From contig JAKCFJ010000002.1 in assembly GCA_025041175.1 (NCBI GenBank), positions 868,001 through 932,000 on the forward strand: a stretch of 64,000 nt of DNA, written 5' to 3'. The position numbers and the translations under genes were made by a program. Positions within the stretch are counted from its first letter, which is position 1, and every line of letters starts with the position of its first letter. Source of the DNA: Halobacteriales archaeon YIM A00010 (GTDB lineage: Archaea; Halobacteriota; Halobacteria; Halobacteriales; Haloarculaceae). Below the pieces are notes generated by a model. The model had not been told where the DNA came from. It saw nothing but the letters and a program-made list of their open reading frames with translations, and made no database searches. Of the stretch, positions 37,772-45,756 are shown piece by piece.

Positions 37772-38539
37772 TTAGGAGTATTTGAGGTTGAGTTCGATCT
37801 CGTTTACCGTTCCGAGAAGGAGGTTGGGTAGCTCCTCGCGGAAGTAGTCGCCCTTGATCCGGTGGGCCGGGGCAGTGACGCTGATCGCGCCGATGACGTA
37901 TCCGGACTCGTAGCGTATCGGCGCTCCGACCGCTCGGAGTCCGACGGTCGACTCCTCGTCGTTGAACGCGTACTCGCGGTCGGCGATTTCCTCGAGCTCC
38001 GCCTTCAGATCCTCCCTGTCAATGATCGTGTGTTCGGTGACTGGATTGATCGTGTTCTCGTCGAGGATTGCTTCCCGGCGGTTGTCGGGAAGATACGCGA
38101 GGATCGCTTTTCCGGCGGCACTGGCGTGCAGCGGGCCGCGTTTACCGATCGCTGCGTCAGTTCGCACGGCGTCCGGTCCCGCGTGCGTGAACACGTAGAC
38201 GCGCTCGCCCTGTTCCTCGACGATGAACTGGACCCGCTCCCCCGTTTCCTCGCTGAGCTGGTGCACCTTCCGCTCGATGAGTTCGTGTGACGGTATGCGG
38301 GACTGAACCTGCCCCCCGCGAGTGAGAAACCGGGTTCCGAGGTGGTACTGGCCGTTCTCGATGACGACGTATCCGCGTTCGCGGAGCGTGACGAGGTGAC
38401 GGTGAACGGTGCTGGTGCTGACGTCGATGTCGTCGGCAATCGTTTCGATCGTCGTCCCGTCCCGCTCGTGGAGAGACTCTATAACCGATAGGCTCGTTTC
38501 GACTGCTTTCACTGTCGATCGATCGTCGTTTCGTGCCAT
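37772..38539 (-). CDS. IclR-family transcriptional regulator
   Basis: A 255-residue regulator. The winged helix is at about residues 8-70 (VSTSTVHRHLVTLRERGY), followed by an IclR effector domain with LHASAAGKAILAYLP. ATG 38539 (MARNDD) is chosen; an upstream start at 38548 would add three residues. It shares direction with the FAD-dependent dehydrogenase at 38622, 83 bases away, and may control it and other sugar genes. The ligand is unknown. Confidence 0.88.
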   Translation of the reverse strand: MARNDDRSTVKAVETSLSVIESLHERDGTTIETIADDIDVSTSTVHRHLVTLRERGYVVIENGQYHLGTRFLTRGGQVQSRIPSHELIERKVHQLSEETGERVQFIVEEQGERVYVFTHAGPDAVRTDAAIGKRGPLHASAAGKAILAYLPDNRREAILDENTINPVTEHTIIDREDLKAELEEIADREYAFNDEESTVGLRAVGAPIRYESGYVIGAISVTAPAHRIKGDYFREELPNLLLGTVNEIELNLKYS

Positions 38540-38621
38540 GGATAACAATATTCACCGACGCTTAAAACATCCCGCATCGGGGGACGGGCGGGATACTCCA
38601 CGAAAAGCGCGTTCGAGGAGG

Positions 38622-40034
38622 CTACCGGTCGTCAACCGCGAGGTAGTCGGCGGCCTCCTCGGCGGCGATCTTGCCGAACACGGCCGCGTTTGCCAGACCG
38701 GTTCCACCCGGGTAGTTGTCGAAGAACAGCCCGCCGGTGGTGTTCCCCGCCACGTAGAGACCGGAGATCGGCCGGCCGACCGTGTCGAGCGCGCGAGCAC
38801 GGGTGTCTTGTGCCGCGCCGCCGAAGCCGAAGGTGATGCCGCCAGTGACGCAATAGCCGTAGAATGGCGGCTCGTCGATCGGGAGCGCCCAGTTGGACTT
38901 CTCGGTGTCGAGACCGTCCGTGTCGTTGCCGTCCAGCGAGTCGGGATCGAACTCGCCGGGATCGCAGGCGGCGTTGAACGCCTCGACGGTCGCCGCACCC
39001 GCCGCTGGAGCGTCACAGCCCAACTCCCCCAGTACCGCTTCGACGGTGTCTCCCCTCACCCAGCCGCCGGGACCCGTCGCCCGCATGTGGTTCCGAAGCG
39101 GGTCGTCGATGACGATGAACGCCTCGTGGCCGGGTTCTTCGAAGATGAGCCGTCCGAGCTTCGCGTAGGTGTGTGCCCGGGCGTCTTCTCCCTCGTCGAA
39201 GAAGCGTTCTCCTTCGTTGTTGAGGAGAACGCCGTACTGGTAGCCGTCGACGCGGTTCGCACCGCCCTCGTAGTCGGGGGAGTCGCTGTCGATGAGCGCC
39301 ATGTGGGCGCCGCCCCACTGTCCGGTCGCGCGACCGCCAGCGTCGAGCACCATCTCGATGCCCTCACCAGTGTTGTACCGGCTGCCGCGGACTTTCATCG
39401 CGTCGTAATCGGAGCCGTAGTATCGGGTCCGCTTCTCCTCGCTGGACTCGTAGCCGCCGGCGGCTACGATGACTGTCTCCGCGCGAAACTCCACGATCCC
39501 CCCGTCGGTTCTGGCTCGAAGCCCGGCGACCGCGCCGTCGTCGAAGACGAGTTCGCGGGCTTCGGTCCCGTAGTGGAACGTTGCCCCCGTTTGCTCGGCG
39601 GCGTCGACGAGATCGGTGACGAGCTCCTCGCCCTCGAAGAACGTCCGGGCAACGGTGTACCCGACGTTGAGCGGCTCCATGTCCCATTCGACGCCCCGCT
39701 CGGTGAGCCACTCCACCGTCGGCCCGATGTTGTCGACGATGGTCCGGGCGAGCTCCTTGTCGGCCCGCCCGTTCGTCTGTTTCATGACATCGTCGTAGAA
39801 CTCATCGGGGCTGTAGTCGTCGATGTCGAACTCGTAGCCGTACTGTTCGAGGTCCGCATCCGACGATGCAACCCGGAACGATTCGCTGAATCGGGTGTGT
39901 CCCCCACGGTGTTCTTCGGGCGCCTTTTCGAGAACCGTCACGTCGAGACCGAGCTCAGCGGCCCGGTTGGCTGCGCTCAATCCGGCCATACCACACCCGA
40001 CCACGACGGCGTCCTGGTCGCTGACTGTCGTCAT
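38622..40034 (-). CDS. FAD-dependent oxidoreductase (fumarate reductase/TcuA-like)
   Basis: A 470-residue flavoprotein. The N-terminal dinucleotide motif is VVVGCGMAGLSAANRAAELG with VLEKAPEEHRGGHTRF, and the C-terminus has GGLFFDNYPGGTGLANAAVFG, the pattern of the FAD_binding_2 family that includes fumarate reductase and tricarballylate dehydrogenase. It would transfer electrons from, or to, a carboxylic acid substrate. It is upstream of an IclR gene and divergent from UspA and 2-hydroxyacid dehydrogenase genes, which suggests handling of sugar acids; the substrate is unknown. Confidence 0.87.
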   Translation of the reverse strand: MTTVSDQDAVVVGCGMAGLSAANRAAELGLDVTVLEKAPEEHRGGHTRFSESFRVASSDADLEQYGYEFDIDDYSPDEFYDDVMKQTNGRADKELARTIVDNIGPTVEWLTERGVEWDMEPLNVGYTVARTFFEGEELVTDLVDAAEQTGATFHYGTEARELVFDDGAVAGLRARTDGGIVEFRAETVIVAAGGYESSEEKRTRYYGSDYDAMKVRGSRYNTGEGIEMVLDAGGRATGQWGGAHMALIDSDSPDYEGGANRVDGYQYGVLLNNEGERFFDEGEDARAHTYAKLGRLIFEEPGHEAFIVIDDPLRNHMRATGPGGWVRGDTVEAVLGELGCDAPAAGAATVEAFNAACDPGEFDPDSLDGNDTDGLDTEKSNWALPIDEPPFYGYCVTGGITFGFGGAAQDTRARALDTVGRPISGLYVAGNTTGGLFFDNYPGGTGLANAAVFGKIAAEEAADYLAVDDR

Positions 40035-40194
40035 CGGTCGTGTATCCCGCATGCGCGGCTAAAGGGGTTTCGTCGCGCGACGCGTTTGCTTGAGGTCGGC
40101 CGTTCCAAATGACGCGGACCGTTCCAGCCGGCGGAGCGAGCGCCGCGTCGTCGCTGCCCGATAGAACTATATAACTCTACCGCCCAATCCACGT

Positions 40195-40626
40195 ATGACA
40201 GTCGTTGTCGGAGTCGACCTCACGGACGAAAACGCGCCACTGATCGCCGAAGCGGCGAAGCTCGCTGACGCGTTCGACGAGCCACTCCACGTCGTCCACG
40301 TGCTGAGTCGGTCGCGGTTCCGAACACTCGAGCAGACGAGCGTCGAGGACACGGGCAAGACGATTCCGCTCGAGGAGATCCGGAACCACGCGAAGCGGAT
40401 CGCAAACGACACCGCGAGCGACGTCGACCACGAGGCGGTCGGTCTCGTTGGCGACGCGGCCGAGGAGCTGATCGGGTACGCGGACGGCGAGGACGCGTCG
40501 TACATCATCATCGGGGGACGAAAGCGGTCCGCAGTCGGGAAAGTGCTCTTCGGGAGCGTCACGCAGTCGGTGCTGCTCAACGCCGACGTTCCAGTGGTGA
40601 CCACGATGACGGAGCCGGGCGATTGA
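40195..40626 (+). CDS. Universal stress protein (UspA)
   Basis: A 143-residue nucleotide-binding stress protein. It starts TVVVGVDLTDEN, and the ATP-binding loop is GGRKRSAVGKVLFGSVTQSV near residues 105-125, matching the G-2x-G-9x-G(S/T) form. A TATA-like ACTATATAAC at 40167-40176 is about 20-28 bases upstream, as for leaderless genes. It overlaps the 2-hydroxyacid dehydrogenase start, so the two are co-expressed. Confidence 0.92.
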   Translation: MTVVVGVDLTDENAPLIAEAAKLADAFDEPLHVVHVLSRSRFRTLEQTSVEDTGKTIPLEEIRNHAKRIANDTASDVDHEAVGLVGDAAEELIGYADGEDASYIIIGGRKRSAVGKVLFGSVTQSVLLNADVPVVTTMTEPGD

Positions 40627-41594
40627 CCGTGCCGGTGCGAATACGCGTCGATCAGGACATCAAGCCGAAGGCTCCGCTGTTCGAGGCGTTCGAGGACGAC
40701 GCGTTCGACGTCGAGATCCACGCCACCGAGACCGCACTCACAGAGGCGCTGGCGGGAACCGACGTGCTGGTCACCACGTCGCGTCTCCCGGTCACGGACG
40801 AACTCCTCGCAAACACGTCGTTGTCGATGATCGCTAAAGTGGGGACCGGACTCGACAACATTGCGCTCGAGGCGGCCGCCCGGGAAGGGACGACCGTCGT
40901 GTACACGCCGGGGATGAACGCGCGCTCGGTCGCGGAGCACGCCCTGACGCTGCTGTTGACGGTCAAGCGGAACGTCGTTACGGGCCAGCAGGCGCTCCAA
41001 TCGGGATCGTGGCGCGACGAGGTGCCAAACGCCAAACCCGTAACGGAAACGACGGTCGGTCTCGTCGGCTTTGGCAACGTGGGAAGCCGGTTCGCCGGTC
41101 TCCTCGACGGATTCAACGCGAACGTCCTCGCGTACGACCCGTACGTGCACGGGATCGACACGGAAATCACGGGCGCGACGCTGACCGACTTGGAGGCCGT
41201 TCTGACCGAATCCGACGCGGTCGTCGTCACTGCCGAGCTGACCGACGAGACGCGAGGGATGATCGACAGGGACGCGTTCGATGCGATGAACGCCGAGGCG
41301 GTTCTCGTCAACACCGCCCGCGGTCCGATCGTCGATCACGACGCGCTCGTGACCGCGCTCGAATCCGGTGAAATCTCCGGAGCGGGGCTGGATGTCTACC
41401 ACGACGAACCGCTTCCGGCCGACTCGCAGCTCCACGATCTCGACACCGTCGTGACGACGCCCCACACCGCCGCCTCCTCGATACGCGCACGTACTCGGAT
41501 CGTCGAGACGCTTGCAGGGTGTATCAGACGGTTCCACGACGGCGACCCGATCTCGGAGCGATTCATCGCGGCCGAACCGGACACCGACGGATAG
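40623..41594 (+). CDS. D-isomer-specific 2-hydroxyacid dehydrogenase
   Basis: An NAD(P)-dependent oxidoreductase interconverting 2-oxo and 2-hydroxy acids. The 323-residue protein has the Rossmann motif GLVGFGNVGSRFAGLL and the catalytic Arg, Glu and His in NTARGPIVD, DVYHDEPLP and TPHTAASS. It starts with TTG at 40623 (overlapping the UspA stop) or GTG at 40629; no ATG is suitable. Co-translation with UspA and the location beside sugar genes suggest clearing of glyoxylate, hydroxypyruvate or sugar-derived oxo acids; this is inference. Confidence 0.9.
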   Translation: MTVPVRIRVDQDIKPKAPLFEAFEDDAFDVEIHATETALTEALAGTDVLVTTSRLPVTDELLANTSLSMIAKVGTGLDNIALEAAAREGTTVVYTPGMNARSVAEHALTLLLTVKRNVVTGQQALQSGSWRDEVPNAKPVTETTVGLVGFGNVGSRFAGLLDGFNANVLAYDPYVHGIDTEITGATLTDLEAVLTESDAVVVTAELTDETRGMIDRDAFDAMNAEAVLVNTARGPIVDHDALVTALESGEISGAGLDVYHDEPLPADSQLHDLDTVVTTPHTAASSIRARTRIVETLAGCIRRFHDGDPISERFIAAEPDTDG

Positions 41595-41772
41595 TCGGTG
41601 CAACCAGGGTTCCACAGCCGACCGAGGCGACCGACCGCCGAACAGCCACCTGTCCGAGCACACTGCGGTATACAGGAAACACGCGAATATCTACACTGTT
41701 TTAATGATATGTTCGAACAATCATCAGATCTCTGAATATAGTGTTTACCGTCGGCAGCTCGATGGGGGTATA

Positions 41773-41852
41773 TACTGTCGGTCATAATTACGTACACCGG
41801 CAGTGGACGCTTCGGGATCATGGAGCGCGCTGCTGGCTGAACCGGCGACTGA
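41773..41852 (+). mobile_element. Family A element, truncated copy A3
   Basis: The left end TACTGTCGGTCATAATTACG matches A1 and A2 exactly, and about 50 further bases align with them. The right half and end are missing; the family B element B2 begins at 41853, so the copy was cut by that insertion or an earlier deletion. Confidence 0.65.
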
Positions 41853-41960
41853 TAGAGACTGTTGTGACTCCGTACCGCTGTGGCGACACAGAACGGTTCG
41901 TGAACCACCAGAGCAGTCGTCAGTCAACGTCCGTGCCCAACATACTCACAACAGTCCCTA
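41853..41960 (-). mobile_element. Family B MITE-like element, copy B2
   Basis: A 108-bp element, inverted relative to B1. Ends are TAGAGACTGTTGTGA and TCACAACAGTCCCTA. It is flanked by TGA at 41850-41852 and 41961-41963, a 3-bp target duplication. The reverse complement matches B1 at almost every position and both are exactly 108 bp. Confidence 0.88.
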
Positions 41961-42166
41961 TGAAGCATCCACTCCGTCCCTCTGACAGTCTCCAGTTCGA
42001 TATCGACCATCTCCACCGCGTCGAACTGGGACGCAGCGAAGAGTCGATCCAGACGCCCGGTGTTGCGCGCGTGTCCCCCAAACCACTCGGCCCTGTTGGT
42101 TGCAATAATCGACAGCTCTCCGTCGTAGTTAGAAAGTTGAGAAATCGGATCGTCAGCTCTGTCCAT
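41924..42166 (-). CDS. Small protein of unknown function, C-terminus replaced by element B2
   Basis: An open frame of about 80 codons (MDRADDPISQLSNYDGELSI...) with an acidic, haloarchaeal-looking composition. A TATA-like GATATATG lies about 30 bases upstream of ATG 42166, which supports a leaderless start. The frame enters element B2 at 41960, and its last 12 or so codons and stop come from the element, so the original C-terminus was lost. No family recognised. It may be a truncated gene. Confidence 0.4.
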   Translation of the reverse strand: MDRADDPISQLSNYDGELSIIATNRAEWFGGHARNTGRLDRLFAASQFDAVEMVDIELETVRGTEWMLHRDCCEYVGHGR

Positions 42167-42275
42167 CCGAAACTCGATCACGTCCGCTACGTCTCATATA
42201 TCACATGATACTGATAGATCGTTCGTTGTGCCAGCAAGAGCGAACCGATCCGGTTTCATAGGAGTGTGTAGTCCG

Positions 42276-42306
42276 CTGGCGGTATAAAAAGGTTCGATAC
42301 CGCCAG
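42276..42306 (+). promoter_or_regulatory. Perfect inverted repeat around a TATA-like sequence
   Basis: CTGGCGGTAT (42276-42285) and ATACCGCCAG (42297-42306) are a perfect 10-bp inverted repeat with an 11-base loop that contains TATAAAAAGG overlapping the left arm. This could be an operator built over a promoter. The next gene downstream on the plus strand is the copper-storage-like protein at 42494, about 190 bases away. Confidence 0.45.
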
Positions 42307-42493
42307 TATGATTACATCAATATATAATTATCCATTAATATATCCAAGTTTATCATTTGTTGCCCAGGAGAAGTGAGGTGCGATTATTCTACACGAGGCG
42401 CGTCAGTCCAGAGGTACCGACCGCTGGCAGGCGGCACGCCCAGCAAAAACAAGCACAGTAGTAATCCTAACCATCATCGTTGAATGAGACATA

Positions 42494-42859
42494 ATGGCTC
42501 TTGCAGAAACCGTTTCCAAGATCGACCACCTGAGCGACCAACAGCGCGACTGTATCGAGCGTTGCCAGGAGGCAACCGAGGTCTGTGAGTGGTGCAGCGA
42601 TGCATGTATCGACGAGGGGGAGGAGATGGAGAGGTGTATTCGGCTCTGTCGGGATGTCGTCGATCTCGCGTCGCTTCACGCCCGGTTCATAGCCCGTGAT
42701 TCGGGTTACAGTCCGGAGCTCGCCGGGATCTGTGCCGACGTGTGTGAAGAATGCGCCGACGAATGCGCTCGTCACGATGCCGATCATTGCCAGGTCTGTG
42801 TCGACGTGCTCAGAGAGTGCGCTGATAGCTGCCGCGCCATGAGCGCCCGATCGGCGTGA
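42494..42859 (+). CDS. Four-helix cysteine-rich copper-storage-like protein (DUF326)
   Basis: A 121-residue protein with 13 cysteines on predicted helices, in repeats such as CIERCQEATEVCEWCSDACID and CADVCEECADECARHDADHCQ. This spacing is that of the DUF326/Csp four-helix bundle, which stores Cu(I) ions inside the bundle. No signal peptide, so it is a cytoplasmic form. Copper binding is inferred from the family; a ferredoxin-like label sometimes given to DUF326 is not supported by the spacing. Confidence 0.85.
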   Translation: MALAETVSKIDHLSDQQRDCIERCQEATEVCEWCSDACIDEGEEMERCIRLCRDVVDLASLHARFIARDSGYSPELAGICADVCEECADECARHDADHCQVCVDVLRECADSCRAMSARSA

Positions 42860-42919
42860 GGCGTGACCGGGACCCGTCTAGAACGATCGCTGAATCTCCG
42901 ATCGACTACCGCGCAGGCG

Positions 42920-43804
42920 TCATAGCGACGCCCGTCGACCGTCGAACGGGGTGAACGATGCTGTATCGTCCGCGAACGGAACGACACCAGCGAGCGTTTG
43001 TCGGGCACGCGCCCCAAAGAGCTGTACGAACGACGTGACGCTCTCCCTCCTCAAAGCATCAGCGTTCACGTAGGTGTACCGAAGTCGTCCAACGAGCGAA
43101 TCGGCTGCGTCGGCTGAAGCTTTGGCTGTCGTCAGTTTCTCGCCAATCGTCTCGTAGTATCCGAGTCCCCCGTGACCAACGGCGTACTGGTTCGCGCGGA
43201 CGCCCCGAACGACGAGGGGTGTGGCGTCGTCGGGGAGATAATCGGCTCCAAGACGATCCGTTTCCGAGCCGAAATCGTCGGTAGTGGGAGCCTCGGAATC
43301 GATGGCTGTGGACGTTTTCGGTCGCTCGGACGATGCGTCCGGGGGAACGAGCTCAGCCCACGTTTGGCTCTCGGAGGTAGACGCCCGCAGTTTTTCGAGC
43401 CGGTCGGTCGACAGCAGTGGCCGCCACCGCTCCGGTGGTCGAAGCAGAGCCGCGCCGTCGACGACACTCTCGAACGTCTCGTATCCCAGACCATCCGCTT
43501 TGGCGCTGGCTGTTTCCGAAGGGAGCATCGGGCGAGTCGCGTGGAAAACGTCGACATCCCGGTCGAGAAACCGCTCGAATCCCTCACCAGTACCGACCGT
43601 GCTGATCGATAATGCAGCATCGTCCTGCCGAAACGGCGCGTCGAGATCGTCGGAAATGGGAGCAAGCATCCTGTCACGCGCGACGGTAACGGACGGAGAC
43701 GGCTTCCCGTCTACCGTCTGACTCAACCCGGCGACACCGGTCATAGCGGTGCCGGCTGCGATGAGGACGTCTCGGCGCGAAAGCGCTGAGATGCGTTGTG
43801 ACAT
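42920..43804 (-). CDS. Tat-exported PstS-like substrate-binding protein
   Basis: A 294-residue exported protein. The Tat signal is LSRRDVLIAAGTAMTGVAG (about residues 8-26), without a lipobox cysteine. The section STVGTGEGFERFLDRDVDVFHATRPML resembles the ligand loop of PstS-type phosphate-binding proteins, and YAVGHGGLGYYETIGEKL resembles their C-terminal lobe. No pst transport genes are nearby. Its start is one base after the Mn catalase stop, so the two are one operon. It may bind phosphate or another anion; the role is unclear. Confidence 0.7.
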   Translation of the reverse strand: MSQRISALSRRDVLIAAGTAMTGVAGLSQTVDGKPSPSVTVARDRMLAPISDDLDAPFRQDDAALSISTVGTGEGFERFLDRDVDVFHATRPMLPSETASAKADGLGYETFESVVDGAALLRPPERWRPLLSTDRLEKLRASTSESQTWAELVPPDASSERPKTSTAIDSEAPTTDDFGSETDRLGADYLPDDATPLVVRGVRANQYAVGHGGLGYYETIGEKLTTAKASADAADSLVGRLRYTYVNADALRRESVTSFVQLFGARARQTLAGVVPFADDTASFTPFDGRRASL

Positions 43805-43805
43805 A

Positions 43806-44621
43806 TCAGTTCACTTCGTTGTGCATCTCCTCGATGACGGTTTCGAGGTCCGCTTTTCCGCCACCGGGCTGATCAGAGAGGAAGGAGAACTCGCCCTTTC
43901 CGTCGGGGGATTCGCCTTGCGTCCACGGCTGCTCCGGATCGTCACGATCGCCACAAACCGTGGACATGAACTCGTAGTTGAATTTCTGATTCTCCTCCTC
44001 CTGGGGGAAGCTTCCGGGAATGGGCATGTGGTCTTCAAAGCATTCTTCGAGAACGACGCGCCATTGGTTCTGGTGCATGGTGTCACGAGCAATGAGGTAC
44101 GAAAGCATGTCCTTCATGCCGGGATCGTCCGTCATCTCCCAGAGGCGCGTCGCAAGGAGGCGGCCCGTCGATTCGGCCATCACGTTCGCGTACATGTCGG
44201 CCGCCATATTGCCGCTCGCGACGACGAAGTTGCCGCTAAACGGAACGCCGTTGCTGTCGACGGGCATCGCGTGGAGCCCGGCAGAAAGCGCTTGTCGGGG
44301 CTGACCGCTGTCCATCATGGCCGCGATGACCGAGTTCTGTCGCGCCCGTTCGCGGTCTTTTTCGGGTGCGCCCTGCAAATTCTTCGCAACCGCCGTCGCG
44401 AGCATCTCGATGTGACCGAGTTCCTCGGCGGCCGTCTCCATCAGCATCATCCGGAACTCGCTTTTCTCCGCGGGGACGGCAAACGCTTGAAACATGTACT
44501 GGAGCGCAACGCGCATCTCTCCCTCGACGCCGCCGATGGCCTGCTGAAGCATCTTCGCAAACTCGGGATCGGGTTCTTCGACTCGCACTTCGTACTGGAG
44601 TTCTTCGCTATGGTGGAACAT
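43806..44621 (-). CDS. Manganese catalase
   Basis: Breaks down hydrogen peroxide with a di-manganese site, in the cytoplasm. The 271-residue protein has the ferritin-like ligands in GGVEGEMRVALQYMFQAF, ETAAEELGHIEML and NVMAESTGRLLATRLWE with DTMHQNQW. Length is normal. A TATA-like AATATATACT lies about 40-50 bases upstream. The PstS-like gene follows after one base. It gives heme-free peroxide defence. Confidence 0.95.
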   Translation of the reverse strand: MFHHSEELQYEVRVEEPDPEFAKMLQQAIGGVEGEMRVALQYMFQAFAVPAEKSEFRMMLMETAAEELGHIEMLATAVAKNLQGAPEKDRERARQNSVIAAMMDSGQPRQALSAGLHAMPVDSNGVPFSGNFVVASGNMAADMYANVMAESTGRLLATRLWEMTDDPGMKDMLSYLIARDTMHQNQWRVVLEECFEDHMPIPGSFPQEEENQKFNYEFMSTVCGDRDDPEQPWTQGESPDGKGEFSFLSDQPGGGKADLETVIEEMHNEVN

Positions 44622-45066
44622 TGTATTCCCGGGTGGTTGTGCTCCACTTGCGATAGTATATATTCTGCCTTCGTAATCAAGTAATCATATAGATATAGGA
44701 TCAAAATATAAAGGAAGGTCGTTTATACTCCCTGTATACACAAGTATTTGGGTCAATTGGAAATTGAGTGCGGGCGCTCGCGGACATCGAGCGATGCTTT
44801 GAGGCCGATGGCGCTGTTAATGTAGTGTTCGCCCGGCGGATTGACTTCGATACCCCTGTTCCCGAACACAGCGCGTCGGACAGCATGATTCGACCGATAC
44901 ATGTCGCGGGTCGCGTCCGTCCATTACGCTCGTACACCCGTAAAAGCAAGGCGAACTATATTGGTGGTGTATATTCCGACCGTATCGTCGGTTTTAGACG
45001 CTTAACGGACGGACACGGCCACGGAGGTCAACAGCGGGCTTGCTAACGAAAGTCAAGCGCACTGAC
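44622..45066. other. Intergenic region with a possible gene remnant
   Basis: 445 bases. On the minus strand 44753-44902 encodes a 49-residue peptide with a protein-like core (VNPPGEHYINSAIGLKASLD) and no clear start signal, possibly the end of a lost gene. The part near 44640-44720 is AT-rich and holds the Mn catalase promoter. Nothing else was recognised. Confidence 0.4.
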
Positions 45067-45600
45067 CTACGTGTTAGATTCGATCCACGCTCCGAGCGTG
45101 AAGCCGTAGATAGCGTGGCTCATGTGGAAGATGAGCCGTTCGTCCGATTCGAGATCCATGTCCAAAAACCGTTTCAGGACGACCTGCACCCCGAACACGG
45201 ACAGTAAAAGGCCAAACACGGCCCCCCACAGAATCCCCCGTCGTTCCTGTTTGGCCTCGGAGACAGTCTCCTGAGGAGTATAGAACGTCGCGAAGACGAC
45301 CCCGCTGCCGGCGCCGTACAACAGGTGGAGGAGGATCCCTTGGAAGGTGTAATCGCCCGGCTCGCCGGTGCCGATGTACTTCGCCCAAAAGTTCGCCGTC
45401 GGTGGGAGCGAACGAGCGATCGGAATGCGAAACGCCGTCATCACGATCGTCGCGATGAACCCACCTTTCGCTCCGGATCGGACAGCACCGAAACCGCCTG
45501 CTCCTAGTTTTAGTTCCGATTCTGATTCTGATTCGGGGACTGTTTTCCGTGCCGGTTCAGCTCGGTGCTCGAATACGATCTTTCGTATGTCCGAAAGCAT
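45067..45600 (-). CDS. Haloarchaeal membrane protein of unknown function
   Basis: A 177-residue protein with a soluble N-terminus and four hydrophobic segments at about residues 45-63, 88-107, 122-142 and 160-173. Sections such as GGFIATIVMTAFRIP and LLHLLYGAGSGVVFATFY resemble small conserved membrane proteins of the DUF6789/YagU kind; the assignment is uncertain. It is a single gene with its own promoter. Confidence 0.65.
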   Translation of the reverse strand: MLSDIRKIVFEHRAEPARKTVPESESESELKLGAGGFGAVRSGAKGGFIATIVMTAFRIPIARSLPPTANFWAKYIGTGEPGDYTFQGILLHLLYGAGSGVVFATFYTPQETVSEAKQERRGILWGAVFGLLLSVFGVQVVLKRFLDMDLESDERLIFHMSHAIYGFTLGAWIESNT

Positions 45601-45756
45601 GAGGCATCCTCATCTCGTCAGTTACACCATCAGTAGCCAGTCGAATAGGGTTACCGGTCTGGAGGGGCGGCCGTCAGAGAGAACGTCGCTCGGGTAGCCG
45701 CGCGATGAGGACTTATTGTCCTTCATTCCCTTGTAGGAACAACGAGGGTGAAACGT

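Noticed and set aside
37414-37775. Overlapping open frames of 77-113 residues on both strands
   Set aside because: Arginine/serine-rich, no start signal, no domain pattern. They behave as chance frames in GC-rich DNA.
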